Source of the DNA: Rubrivivax sp.
GTDB taxonomy: Bacteria > Pseudomonadota > Gammaproteobacteria > Burkholderiales > Burkholderiaceae_C
Direction of reading: 5' to 3'
DNA: 43,301 nt
NCBI GenBank assembly: GCA_022843905.1
Contig: JALHMT010000044.1
Coordinates: forward strand, 1-43,301
This document shows, one piece after another, positions 25,184-33,990 of this stretch. The position numbers and the translations under genes are program-made. The stretch's first letter is position 1. Every line of letters starts with the position of its first letter. The notes beneath the pieces were generated by a model. That model had not been told where the DNA came from. It did not search any database and was given only the letters and a program-made list of their open reading frames with translations.

Positions 25184-25198
25184 ACCTGATCCGAAACC

Positions 25199-26029
25199 AT
25201 GACGACCTACACCGCAACGAAATCTGACGACGACATCTGGCAGATCGGCGACGTCACCCTACACAGCCGGTTCCTGCTCGGCACCGCCGGCTACCCTTCA
25301 CCGCAGGTTCTGCACGAGGCCATCGTCGCGGCGCAGACGCAGATCGTCACCGTGGGCCTGAAGCGCACATTGGCGGCAGCCGGCGACAACGGTTTTGTCG
25401 CCATCGTGCGCCAGGCCATGAGCGAGACCGGCGCGCGCCTGCTGCCCAACACTGCCGGCTGCCGCACGGCGCGCGAGGCGGTGCAACTGGCGCAGATGGC
25501 ACGCGAGCTCTACGACACGCCCTGGATCAAGCTGGAAGTCACGGGCGACGAGCACACGCTGCAGCCTGATCCGTTCGAACTGCTGGCTGCCGCCGGGCAG
25601 CTCGTGCGGGAAGGCTTCACCGTCTTCCCCTACTGCACCGACGACCTGGTGCTTTGCCGTCGCCTGATGGACGCGGGGTGTCCGTTGCTGATGCCCTGGG
25701 GTGCGCCCATCGGCTCGGGCCAGGGTCTGCTGAATCCCTATGCACTGCGCACGCTGCGCGAGCGCCTGCCCGATGCGACGCTGATCATCGACGCCGGCAT
25801 CGGTGCGCCCTCGCATGCCGCGCAGGCGCTGGAGATGGGGTACGACGCTGTGCTGCTGAATTCGGCTGTCGCGCAGGCCCGTGCTCCGGCGGCGATGGCG
25901 CACGCCTTCCGCCTGGCCATCGAGGCCGGCCGTGGCGCCTGGCGTGCTGGCGTGATGGCCGTACAGGACTTCGCGGTCGCCAGCACACCGGTGGGTGGCG
26001 AGCCAGTGCTGCTGGGCGGCGCAACATGA
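25199..26029 (+). CDS. thiG: Thiazole synthase ThiG
   Basis: A 276-residue TIM-barrel enzyme that builds the thiazole phosphate from DXP, dehydroglycine and ThiS thiocarboxylate. Conserved elements include FLLGTAGYPSPQVLHEAI, the TVGLKR segment carrying the Schiff-base Lys, LPNTAGCRTAREAVQLAQMAREL and LMPWGAPIGSGQGL. The start ATG lies 15 bases after thiS. Its stop overlaps the ATG of the next gene. Confidence 0.95.
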   Translation: MTTYTATKSDDDIWQIGDVTLHSRFLLGTAGYPSPQVLHEAIVAAQTQIVTVGLKRTLAAAGDNGFVAIVRQAMSETGARLLPNTAGCRTAREAVQLAQMARELYDTPWIKLEVTGDEHTLQPDPFELLAAAGQLVREGFTVFPYCTDDLVLCRRLMDAGCPLLMPWGAPIGSGQGLLNPYALRTLRERLPDATLIIDAGIGAPSHAAQALEMGYDAVLLNSAVAQARAPAAMAHAFRLAIEAGRGAWRAGVMAVQDFAVASTPVGGEPVLLGGAT

Positions 26030-27597
26030 CGCTGCCCATCATCTGGAGCATTGCGGGCACCGACAGCGGCGGCGGTGCTGGCCTGGCCGCCGATCAGCGC
26101 GCGGCCGAGGCTTTCGGCGTGCATCTCTGTCCTGTCGTTGCCGCAGTGACGGCGCAGCATTCACGCGCCGTGACGCGCATCGAAGCTGTATCCCCTGACC
26201 TGCTGGACGCGCAGTTGCAGGCCCTGGCCGACGACATGCCGCCACGGGTTGTCAAGACCGGGCTGCTCGGCGGCGCTGAACAGGTGAAGCGGGTAGCACG
26301 CTGGATCCACAGGCTGCGTGAGGCTGGGCCGGTGGCGTTGGTTGTCGATCCGGTGCTTGGTGCCAGCACGGGCGCATCCTTTGTCGACACAGCTACGCTT
26401 CGCGCCTACTGCGATGAGCTGCTCCCGCAGGCTTCGGTCGTCACGCCGAACCGGCGCGAGGCGCGGGCGCTGCTCGGCGAGTCCGGCCCCGACAACGCCG
26501 ACACCTTGCCTGCAATAGCAAGTCGCCTGCGCGCATTGGGCGCAGGCGCGGTGTGCATCACTGGCGGTGACAGTGCCGATCTCGACGGTCGTGTGATCGA
26601 CTGGCTGGACAGCGCCCACGCCGCCGGCTGGCTGGCATCGCCGCGCGTGGCCACCGCCCACCACCACGGCACCGGCTGCACCTTTGCCAGCAGCATCGCG
26701 GCCGCGATGGCGCTGGGCTTCGTCGCGGCCGATGCCGCCGTGCTGGCCAAGATGGCAACCGCTCATGCACTGACCCATGGCCACGCGGCCGGTGCGGGTG
26801 CCGGACCGGTGAAGGCAGGACCCGGCTTTGCATCAAATCCTTCGCTGCTGCCGTTGCTGTCCTGGGACGAGACTCCCCGGTTTGCGGTGCCGCAACTGGA
26901 TGCCGCTCGGAACCTGGGAGCGGGCCTGGGTCTCTACGCGCTGGTCGATAGCGCCGAGCGCGCACGGCAAGTGTTGGCCTCGGGCATCCGGACACTGCAG
27001 TTGCGCATCAAGATTCCTTTGCAGCCCGATGCCGCTTGGCACGCCGCTTTGCGTCAAGAGGTGCAGCGCTGCGTGCAGGCCTGCCAGGTGGCCGGTGCTG
27101 AACTCTTCGTCAACGACCATTGGCAACTCGCTGCGGAACTCGGTGCAGGCGGTGTGCATCTGGGCCAGGAAGACCTGCTGGCGCTGGGCCCGGAAGGCCG
27201 TGCGGCGCTGGCCGCGAGCGGCCTGGCGCTGGGCATCAGCTCACACAGCCTGTGGGAGCTGTGCCGGGCGCGCAGCTTGGCGCCGCGCTACATCGCCTGC
27301 GGCCCTGTATGGCCGACCTTGACGAAGGCCATGCCCTGGCGCCCGCAAGGTCTGACAAACCTGCGTTGGTGGCAGCAAATGGCCGGTGCACCGGTGGTGG
27401 CGATCGGCGGCATCCTGTCGGCCGACCAGGTTCGACTCGCGGCCTCCTGCGGCGTGGATGGCGTCTGCGTGGTGCGCGGTCTGGGGCATGACCCGGCGCA
27501 GACGGTGCCGGGGTTCCAACACGCCTTCAAGGTAGGAGTTGCAGAGTCGGCTGCTGCCACCGTTCCGGCCTTGCCGACGTCGGTCCTTGGGGGCTGA
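26026..27597 (+). CDS. thiDE: Fused HMP/HMP-P kinase and thiamine-phosphate synthase (ThiD-ThiE)
   Basis: A 523-residue two-domain enzyme. Residues about 1-265 are ThiD (IAGTDSGGGAGLAADQ, VVKTGLLG, VVDPVLGAS, the HHHGTGCTFASSIAAAMA loop). After a linker, residues about 300-505 are ThiE (QLRIK, FVNDHWQLAAELGAGGVHLGQEDL, LGISSHSLWE, IACGPVWPTLTKAM). It phosphorylates hydroxymethylpyrimidine phosphate and joins it to the thiazole. The ATG at 26026 is in an ATGA overlap with thiG; the upstream frame to 25654 is a shadow. It is the last gene of the operon. Confidence 0.93.
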   Translation: MTLPIIWSIAGTDSGGGAGLAADQRAAEAFGVHLCPVVAAVTAQHSRAVTRIEAVSPDLLDAQLQALADDMPPRVVKTGLLGGAEQVKRVARWIHRLREAGPVALVVDPVLGASTGASFVDTATLRAYCDELLPQASVVTPNRREARALLGESGPDNADTLPAIASRLRALGAGAVCITGGDSADLDGRVIDWLDSAHAAGWLASPRVATAHHHGTGCTFASSIAAAMALGFVAADAAVLAKMATAHALTHGHAAGAGAGPVKAGPGFASNPSLLPLLSWDETPRFAVPQLDAARNLGAGLGLYALVDSAERARQVLASGIRTLQLRIKIPLQPDAAWHAALRQEVQRCVQACQVAGAELFVNDHWQLAAELGAGGVHLGQEDLLALGPEGRAALAASGLALGISSHSLWELCRARSLAPRYIACGPVWPTLTKAMPWRPQGLTNLRWWQQMAGAPVVAIGGILSADQVRLAASCGVDGVCVVRGLGHDPAQTVPGFQHAFKVGVAESAAATVPALPTSVLGG

Positions 27598-27648
27598 TTG
27601 CGGGCTCGGGATGGCCCCCACCGATGAACCCAGTCTGCAAGCGGGAGC

Positions 27649-27663
27649 GGCAGCGTAGCTGCC
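27649..27663. terminator. Possible hairpin between convergent thiDE and cobQ
   Basis: GGCAGC and GCTGCC pair over a 3-base loop in the 100-base gap between two convergent operons. There is no T-tract on either side, so a Rho-independent terminator is only possible. Confidence 0.3.
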
Positions 27664-27697
27664 TGCGAAGCCAGGCTGCCAGCCGCTCGTGCTCAGC

Positions 27698-29194
27698 CTA
27701 CATCAGCCTGTCCAGCGCCCCAGGTTCGAAGTGCCGGTCGACCAGATCGGCCAAACCGTCGAACACAGCGTCGAGCGTGGCGACCTCTGTCCCGAAAAGA
27801 GCACGCATCACGGTGCTCGACTCGAACAGGCCGTGGGCATAGACGCCCAGGGTCGAGCCCTGCTGCCAGCCGATGGCCGCCCCCTGTTCGTCATGCAGCA
27901 CAGCGCGGGCGCCTGCGTCTGACACCGCCTCGGTGATACCGGTGCGAATTTCGTAGGCCGGCGCCTCGATGTCGGACAAGGCTTGCCAGGGCGCCGACAG
28001 GTCGGTGAATCGCGCCCGTACGGGCAGCACGCGCTTCGGCGCAGCGTAGCGGGTGTGGACCGGAAGCAGTCCGAGACCGGGTTGGCCATCGTGCACGGGG
28101 CCGTCGATGCCCTGCGGGTCACTGAGCAGGCGGCCCAGCATCTGCAGGCCGCCACAGATGCCGAGCACGCGCTTGCCGGCGGCGGCGTGGCGGGCGATCT
28201 CGACGTCCAGGCCCTGCTGGCGCAGCCAGTCGAGGTCGCCGCTGACCTGTTTGGAGCCGGGCAGCACGATCCAGTCGGCGCCGGCCAGTGCCCCAGCGCT
28301 GCGCGCCCAGCACAGACGCAGACCGCGGACCTGTCTCAGCGGTTGGAATTCGTCGAGGTTGCTGATGCGCGGGTAGGCCACGATCGCCACCTTCAGGCCG
28401 CCCGCGGCTGCGGCCCCGAGACCCGCGTCGAAGACACCGTCCTCCTCGGGCAGGCCGTGGTCGCGGCGCATCGGCAGCACCGCCACGGTCGGCACGCCGG
28501 TCAGCTGTTGCAGCATCTGCGGGCCGGGGGCGAGCAGAGCGGCGTCGCCGCGGAACTTGTTCAGCACGAAGCCGGCCAGACTGGGTCGCAGATCGTCAGG
28601 CAGCAATGCGCAGGTGCCGTGCAGGTGCGCGAAGGCGCCGCCGCGGTCGATGTCGGCGACCAGCAGGCTGCGCAGGCGGCCGCTGTCGCGGGCCCAGCGC
28701 GCGGTCTCGAGGTTGACGTAGTCCTGGGGTGCCAGGTTGATCTCGGCAGGCGAGCCCGCGCCCTCGATGACTAGCAGTTCGTGGCGCTGGCGCAGGCGCA
28801 GGAAGCTCTCGCGCGCCGCCACGGCCAGGTGGCGGCTGCGCTCGCGCCAGGGCAGGCGTGACAGCGCCGCATCGACCTGGCCCTGACACACCACCTGGCT
28901 GGCGGTGTCACCCTCGGGCTTGAGCAACACCGGGTTCATGTCGACGCTGGGTTGCACGCGCGCGGCCAGCGCTTGGAAGTATTGCGCTGCGCCGATCTCG
29001 CCCCATCCACCGCCTGGCCCGGGCACGACGCGGGCGTTGTTGCTCATGTTCTGCGCCTTGTAGGGCGCTACGTCGATGCCGCGCTGCGCCGCCCAACGGC
29101 AAAGCGCGGTCGCCAGCAGGCTCTTGCCCGCGCCGCTGCTGGTGCCCCAGACCATCAAGGCGCGGCCTGCGGTGCCTTCGGTGTGCCGGGTCAT
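27698..29194 (-). CDS. cobQ: Cobyric acid synthase CobQ
   Basis: A 498-residue glutamine amidotransferase amidating adenosylcobyrinic acid a,c-diamide to adenosylcobyric acid. The N-terminal ATP-binding domain starts ALMVWGTSSGAGKSLLATALCRW and carries YKAQNMSNNARV. The C-terminal glutaminase domain has the nucleophile Cys in VLGICGGLQMLG. The ATG at 29194 overlaps the CobC stop as ATGA. It is the last gene of the cobalamin operon and convergent with thiDE. Its presence shows the block can work on cobyrinate intermediates and not only on imported cobinamide. Confidence 0.95.
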   Translation of the reverse strand: MTRHTEGTAGRALMVWGTSSGAGKSLLATALCRWAAQRGIDVAPYKAQNMSNNARVVPGPGGGWGEIGAAQYFQALAARVQPSVDMNPVLLKPEGDTASQVVCQGQVDAALSRLPWRERSRHLAVAARESFLRLRQRHELLVIEGAGSPAEINLAPQDYVNLETARWARDSGRLRSLLVADIDRGGAFAHLHGTCALLPDDLRPSLAGFVLNKFRGDAALLAPGPQMLQQLTGVPTVAVLPMRRDHGLPEEDGVFDAGLGAAAAGGLKVAIVAYPRISNLDEFQPLRQVRGLRLCWARSAGALAGADWIVLPGSKQVSGDLDWLRQQGLDVEIARHAAAGKRVLGICGGLQMLGRLLSDPQGIDGPVHDGQPGLGLLPVHTRYAAPKRVLPVRARFTDLSAPWQALSDIEAPAYEIRTGITEAVSDAGARAVLHDEQGAAIGWQQGSTLGVYAHGLFESSTVMRALFGTEVATLDAVFDGLADLVDRHFEPGALDRLM

Positions 29195-29763
29195 CTCTCG
29201 ATCCTCATGGGCATTGACCAGCGCACACCATAGGTGGGTGGCGCAGGCCAGTCGGCGGCATGGCGCGGTGGCGGCCGGCCTTCGGCGAGCCAGCGCCGCG
29301 TCAGCATCCAGCCAGCGTGGCCGACAAGTACCTGCGCCGCAGCTGGTGGCTGCCACGCCGCCACGCGCTCGAACAGTGTCTGCAGGCTTTCGCCGCCGCC
29401 TGGGCGGTGCGTCAAAAACTCATCGCACCACGCATCGACCGCGGGCTGCGGCAGCGTCGCCCAGCGCTGGCCGTCCCACGCGCCGAAGTCCATCTCCAGC
29501 AGCGCCGCGTCGATGCGATGCTGCCAGCCCCAGCGGCGCAGCCAGCGGCCCACGTCGGCGCAGCGGCGCAGCGGCGAAGTCAGCACGATGCGCGGCAGCC
29601 CAAGCTGGCGTGCCTCCTGGCGGATGCGGTGGGCCAGGCGCTTGGCACGACGCGGGTCGACGGGCAGGTCGGTGCGGCCGATGCAGCGGCCGGCGGCCCC
29701 CTGCGGTCGTGGGTGCCGCCACACCCAAAGCGCTGAATCGCCGGACACGCCGCGCCTGCTCAT
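29191..29763 (-). CDS. cobC: Histidine phosphatase, CobC-type (alpha-ribazole phosphatase)
   Basis: A 190-residue histidine phosphatase family protein. The N-terminal RHPRP (about residues 16-20) provides the catalytic His, LTSPLRRCADVGRWL the second Arg, and LVGHAGW near residue 145 the second His. Its place between cobS and cobQ with ATGA overlaps suggests alpha-ribazole-5'-phosphate or cobalamin-5'-phosphate dephosphorylation, the last step of nucleotide loop assembly. The frame to 30408 is a shadow of cobS. Confidence 0.85.
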   Translation of the reverse strand: MSRRGVSGDSALWVWRHPRPQGAAGRCIGRTDLPVDPRRAKRLAHRIRQEARQLGLPRIVLTSPLRRCADVGRWLRRWGWQHRIDAALLEMDFGAWDGQRWATLPQPAVDAWCDEFLTHRPGGGESLQTLFERVAAWQPPAAAQVLVGHAGWMLTRRWLAEGRPPPRHAADWPAPPTYGVRWSMPMRIER

Positions 29764-30590
29764 CGCGCCGCCACGGCCAGCCAGGCCAGCAGGCCGGCCA
29801 GCTCGACGATCTGCTGTGTGGCGCCGAGCGTGTCGCCTGTGAAGCCGCCCAGCCGGCGGCGCAGCCAACGCGCGCAGAGCGCGGCGGCCAGCACGCTGGC
29901 CACAGCAGCGGCGCCCAGCGCAGCCGGCAGCCTGGGCGCCAGCGCAGGGGCAATCACCGGCGCCAGCCCCAGCAGGCCGGCGCCGATCAAGGCGACCCAG
30001 CCCAGCGCGACGACCAACGCGGCGGTATCGGTCTGCGTGGCCAGCGGCTTGGCCTTCGCATGCTCGGCATCGCCGGCATAGGCCAGGCGCCAGACCAGCG
30101 CCACGGGCGCAGCGCGCGAGGCGGCGTGCATCCAGATCAAAGCCGCAGCAGCGAAGGCCGGCTGGGCGGCAAGCGCGGCCACGACCGCGATCTTCAGCCC
30201 CAGCGCCAGCACCAGCGCCACGGCGCCATAGGTGCCGATGCGCGAGTCCTTCATGATCGCCAGCGCGCGTTCGCGGCTCACCGCGCCGCCCAGGCCGTCG
30301 CAGGTGTCGGCCAGGCCGTCCTCGTGGAAGGCGCCGGTCAGCCACACGGTGGCCACCAGGCTGAGCGTGGCCGCCACCGCGGGTGGCCAGGCCTGCAGCG
30401 CCGCCCACAGGACCCCGGCGGCGAAGGCGCCGACGAAGGCGCCGACCAGCGGGAAGTGGCGCAGGCAGGCCTGCAGCCAGGCCGGCTCATAGCCGACGGC
30501 ACGCGGCACCGGCACACGGGTCAGGAACTGCAGCGCGATGCAGACCAGCCGTCCCTCGTGCACCAGCACGCGCAGCGCCGCACCCGTCAT
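29760..30590 (-). CDS. cobS: Adenosylcobinamide-GDP ribazoletransferase CobS
   Basis: A 276-residue integral membrane enzyme joining adenosylcobinamide-GDP and alpha-ribazole. The family start LVCIALQFLTRVPVP and the acidic HEDGLADTCDGLGG motif (about residues 75-90) bind metal and substrate. Several hydrophobic helices follow. The ATG at 30590 is 13 bases from the cobT stop; the longer 30632 start runs into cobT. Confidence 0.94.
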   Translation of the reverse strand: MTGAALRVLVHEGRLVCIALQFLTRVPVPRAVGYEPAWLQACLRHFPLVGAFVGAFAAGVLWAALQAWPPAVAATLSLVATVWLTGAFHEDGLADTCDGLGGAVSRERALAIMKDSRIGTYGAVALVLALGLKIAVVAALAAQPAFAAAALIWMHAASRAAPVALVWRLAYAGDAEHAKAKPLATQTDTAALVVALGWVALIGAGLLGLAPVIAPALAPRLPAALGAAAVASVLAAALCARWLRRRLGGFTGDTLGATQQIVELAGLLAWLAVAAR

Positions 30591-30603
30591 GGCACTGCGT
30601 GGG

Positions 30604-31650
30604 TCATGACACTTCGCTGCGCGTGCTGACACCGGCCGATTCGAAGCTGGCCATTTCCTCCAGCACGCGGCACGCCGAGACCAGCAACGGCCAGGCCAGC
30701 GCCGCGCCTGAACCCTCGCCCAGGCGCAGGCCCAGTTGCAGCAGTGGCGCGACGCTCAGCGCACGCAACATCAAACCGTGGCCGGCCTCGTCGGAGCAGT
30801 GCGCGAAGACGCAGCGCGACAGCACGGCCGGCTGCAGCCGCGCCGCCACCAGCACCGCGCTGCTGGCAATGAAACCGTCCACGACAATGACCCGGCGCTC
30901 CAGCGCGGCCTGCAGCACGGCCCCACACATCATCGCGATTTCCAACCCGCCCATCGCGGCCAAAGCCTGCAGCGGCGCCACGGCGTCTGCGTGCCGAGCG
31001 AGCACTTGGCGCAGCACGGTCTGCTTGCGCGCCAGGCCGGCGTCGTCCAGGCCAGTACCGCGGCCGCAGCAGTTCTCGATGGGCGTACCGGTGAGCCGAG
31101 CCAGTAGCAACGCCGCAGCCGAGGTGTTGCCGATGCCCATCTCGCCCAGCAGCAGCGCGTTACCTGGCAGACCTTTCACCACGTCGCGGCCGGCGTCCAG
31201 CGCCTGGGCGCATTGCGCGGACGTCATCGCCGGGCCAGCCAGCGCGTCGGCGCTGCCCGGCGCCACCTTGCGAAGCAGCAGGCCGGCCCGTGGTGCGAAG
31301 TCATGCCGCACACCGGCGTCGACGACGGTCAGCGCCAGCCCGTGCTGGCGTGCCAACACGCTGACAGCGGCGCCGCCGGCGAGGAAGTTCTCAACCATCT
31401 GCCAAGTCACGTCGCTGGGATAGGCCGAGACGCCATGCGCCGCCAGGCCGTGATCGGCGGCAAAGACCACCAGCTGCGGCTGCCGCAGCTGCGGCGTTTC
31501 GCTGCCAAGGATGCGTCCAAGCTGCAGCCCCAGCGTTTCCAGCCGGCCCAGCGCGCCCAGAGGCTTGGTCTTGCCGTCGATGCGACGCTGCAGGGCGGCG
31601 TCCAGTGCCGGATCGTCGAATTCGGGGATGTCAGGAATGTCGGGAGTCAT
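30604..31650 (-). CDS. cobT: Nicotinate-nucleotide:dimethylbenzimidazole phosphoribosyltransferase CobT
   Basis: A 348-residue enzyme making alpha-ribazole-5'-phosphate from DMB and NaMN. The family motifs KTKPLGALGRLE (near the N-terminus), FAADHGLAAHGVSAYP, LLLGEMGIGNTSAAALL and AHCSDEAGHG (usual position of the catalytic Glu) are present. The ATG at 31650 overlaps cobD as ATGA. The DMB would come from BluB encoded at 40932-41594. Confidence 0.95.
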   Translation of the reverse strand: MTPDIPDIPEFDDPALDAALQRRIDGKTKPLGALGRLETLGLQLGRILGSETPQLRQPQLVVFAADHGLAAHGVSAYPSDVTWQMVENFLAGGAAVSVLARQHGLALTVVDAGVRHDFAPRAGLLLRKVAPGSADALAGPAMTSAQCAQALDAGRDVVKGLPGNALLLGEMGIGNTSAAALLLARLTGTPIENCCGRGTGLDDAGLARKQTVLRQVLARHADAVAPLQALAAMGGLEIAMMCGAVLQAALERRVIVVDGFIASSAVLVAARLQPAVLSRCVFAHCSDEAGHGLMLRALSVAPLLQLGLRLGEGSGAALAWPLLVSACRVLEEMASFESAGVSTRSEVS

Positions 31651-32678
31651 GCTCGTCGCTCCGGGTCGGGGGAAGTGGAAATGCGGTCCACGGTTGACGA
31701 CCTCAGCGCCGCCAGCAAGGCCTCGGTGGCAACTGGCGACTGGGCCGACAAGCGCATTCGAGCCGGCAGACCGAAGGATGCCGTGTCGCGGACTTTCAGG
31801 CCCTGCGCACGCAGCCAGGCGTCCGTGGCCGCAGGCGGGCGCAGGGCGCACAGGAAGGGCGTGACGCTGGGTTGCGGCTGCAGGCCGAACTCGGCCAGAC
31901 CGTCGCGCAGCAGGGCGGTCCAGTCGGCCAGTGTGTGCCGCGCGGTGGCCAGCCAGTCCTGTGTCGCTGGCTGCAGCCAGGCGTCCAGCAGTGCCACGGC
32001 GTGGGCACCCAGCGGCCACGAGGGTTCCGCCTGTTCCAGGGCGTCGCACCAGGCCGCCACGGGCCAGTCGGCCTGCGACGGCGCGATGGCGTAAGCGCCG
32101 CGCACGCCCGGCAGGCCCAGCGCCTTGTTCGGCGTGTGCAGCTGGAACACCGCGTCTCGCGCCGCCTGCGGCCAGCCCGCGCCGCCGTCCAGGCGCAGCG
32201 GTTCGTAGGCGGCGTCCAGCACCGTCGGCACGGCCCCGGGGTCGGCCGGCGGCAGCGCAACTTGGCCCAGCGGACTGCTGGGGTCGGCACACCAGCGCAT
32301 CGTGGGCGCGGTGGCAAAGGAATCGCCGTCGACCCAGACGCTTCGTCCGCAGGCCATCGCCGCGCTGGCGTAGTCGCCGTAAGCCAGTGCCGGCAGGGCC
32401 ACCGGCCCCGGTGCCAGACGCTGGGCGACGGCGGTGACGCGCTGGATGAATTCGCTGGCGCTGGCCGCGAACAGCACGCGGTCCGGAGTGACGCCATGCC
32501 ATGCCGCCAAGCGCAGGCGCAGCGCCGTGTAGCGAGGGTCCGGGTAGCGGCTGACATCGGCCTGCGCCACGGCCTGCAGGACCTGCGGGCAGGGTCCCGC
32601 AGCGTTGATGTTGGTGGAGAAATCCCAGCGTACCGGCCCCGCCGCGTCGGGGCCGCCGTGGACGCGCAAACCGCGCAT
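31647..32678 (-). CDS. cobD: L-threonine-O-3-phosphate decarboxylase (CobD type)
   Basis: A 343-residue fold-type I PLP enzyme making (R)-1-amino-2-propanol O-2-phosphate for the linker of cobamides. WDFSTNINAAGPCPQVLQAV near the N-terminus is typical, and the PLP Lys lies in TPNKALGLPGVRG. The ATG at 32678 shares one base with the cbiB stop; the longer frame to 32744 shadows cbiB. The name follows Salmonella usage; the Pseudomonas denitrificans name is cobC. Confidence 0.92.
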   Translation of the reverse strand: MRGLRVHGGPDAAGPVRWDFSTNINAAGPCPQVLQAVAQADVSRYPDPRYTALRLRLAAWHGVTPDRVLFAASASEFIQRVTAVAQRLAPGPVALPALAYGDYASAAMACGRSVWVDGDSFATAPTMRWCADPSSPLGQVALPPADPGAVPTVLDAAYEPLRLDGGAGWPQAARDAVFQLHTPNKALGLPGVRGAYAIAPSQADWPVAAWCDALEQAEPSWPLGAHAVALLDAWLQPATQDWLATARHTLADWTALLRDGLAEFGLQPQPSVTPFLCALRPPAATDAWLRAQGLKVRDTASFGLPARMRLSAQSPVATEALLAALRSSTVDRISTSPDPERRA

Positions 32679-33625
32679 CACGCCCCCAGCCTCCACGGGC
32701 TGCCCAGGGTGCAGGCCAGGCCGGCGAGGCCGGCCGCCAGCCATGCCGCGCGGCTGGCGTGGCGCTGCGCGCGTGGCAGGTCTGCGGGTTGTGGCGACGA
32801 GGCGCTGGCATTCAACGCGTAGACGCCGGGCTTGCGCAGGCGCACGCCGAGCAGCAGGGCCATCGCGCCCATCGGCCAGCCGCCGTTGGGCGAAGGCGTG
32901 CGCGAGGCCTCTTGCGTCAGAACGCGCCAGGCAGCAGCCCTGATGGGTGCCAGCAGCGCAGCGGTCATCCGTGCGGGCAGCCAGGACAGCACGTCATCGG
33001 CGCGCGCCGCCCACTTGCCCGCCCACTCATACCGGCCTCGGTAGCCCCACATCGCGTCGGCGGTGTTCGCGAAACGGTAGACCACCGCGCCCGGCAGACC
33101 GGCCAGCGCGAACCAGAACAGCGGCGCCACCACCGAGTCGTTGAGGTTCTCGGCCAGGGTCTCGATGGCCGTCTCGCGCACTTCGTCGGCGTCCATCGTG
33201 CGCACGTCGCGGCTGCACAGCCAGGCGACGCGCTTGCGCCCGGCCTCCAGGCTCTCGGCCAGCGCCACGTCCACCGCCCGCACCTCGTCGCGCAGCATGC
33301 GCCAGGCGAAGCAGGGTTTGAGCAGCAGGGCCAGCCCCAGCGCCGCCCAGGCGGGCGTCAGTCCGAGCAGGGTGCCCTGCAGCCACGCCGCGCCCAGCCC
33401 CAGCAGGCCGGCGATGCCGCACCACGCCACGGCGCCGCCGGCAAACGCGGCGGCGGGAGTCCAGCGGCACAGCCCGTCGCCCAGCGGCCCGAGCACGCGA
33501 CCCAGCCAAGCCACGGGATGCCATGCATTGCGAGGTTCGCCGAAGGCGATGTCCAGCGCCCAAGCAAGCCCCAGCGCCAGAGGCATTGCCACGTCTGTTG
33601 TGATCACGCTGGGGCCCACATTCAA
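32678..33625 (-). CDS. cbiB: Adenosylcobinamide-phosphate synthase CbiB
   Basis: A 315-residue membrane enzyme attaching aminopropanol phosphate to adenosylcobyric acid. The family elements LDIAFGEPRNAWHPVAWLGRVLG, ETLAENLNDSVVAPLFW and VYRFANTADAMWGYRG are clear. The start is uncertain: a TTG at 33625 makes a TTGA overlap with the preceding stop, fitting the neighbouring overlaps, whereas the first ATG is at 33586. The 3' end overlaps cobD by one base. Confidence 0.93.
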   Translation of the reverse strand: MNVGPSVITTDVAMPLALGLAWALDIAFGEPRNAWHPVAWLGRVLGPLGDGLCRWTPAAAFAGGAVAWCGIAGLLGLGAAWLQGTLLGLTPAWAALGLALLLKPCFAWRMLRDEVRAVDVALAESLEAGRKRVAWLCSRDVRTMDADEVRETAIETLAENLNDSVVAPLFWFALAGLPGAVVYRFANTADAMWGYRGRYEWAGKWAARADDVLSWLPARMTAALLAPIRAAAWRVLTQEASRTPSPNGGWPMGAMALLLGVRLRKPGVYALNASASSPQPADLPRAQRHASRAAWLAAGLAGLACTLGSPWRLGA

Positions 33626-33990
33626 TCGAGTCGCGCCAGGGCCGGCAGCCTGGCCAGAATGCCATTGCGCAGCCGCTCGGGTCTCGCTTGGCGGTCGAGT
33701 TGGCCGTCGGCGCTGGTGGCATGCAGTCCGGCGCAGGCCAGAACTTGCGCCGCAGTCTCGGCGTCGGGTGACAACTCGCCAAACAGGTAGCTGACCTTGC
33801 CCGCCGCCTGCAGCGCCACAGTGCAGGCGCGAGAGCAGCCGCTCATGCAGGCGGTGGCGCGCACGTTCAGCGGCGCGGGTGACGCGCGCAGCGCGGCCTC
33901 GATGGCTTCGAGCAGGCGCTGGCCGTCGGCCGGCGCTTCACGGGCGGTGCCCGGGCGGCGGCAGGTGCTGCAGACGATCAGCTCGGTCAT
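33622..33990 (-). CDS. DUF1636 Cys-rich protein of the cobalamin operon
   Basis: A 122-residue protein of the DUF1636 family. Cys7 and Cys10 (CSTC), then Cys48, Cys52 and Cys56 (CMSGCSRAC) form a ferredoxin-like arrangement suited to a 2Fe-2S cluster or metal. The ATG at 33990 is in an ATGA overlap with the DUF71 gene stop. DUF1636 genes commonly lie in cobalamin clusters, but their role is not established; a redox or corrin-reduction role would fit. Confidence 0.8.
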   Translation of the reverse strand: MTELIVCSTCRRPGTAREAPADGQRLLEAIEAALRASPAPLNVRATACMSGCSRACTVALQAAGKVSYLFGELSPDAETAAQVLACAGLHATSADGQLDRQARPERLRNGILARLPALARLD

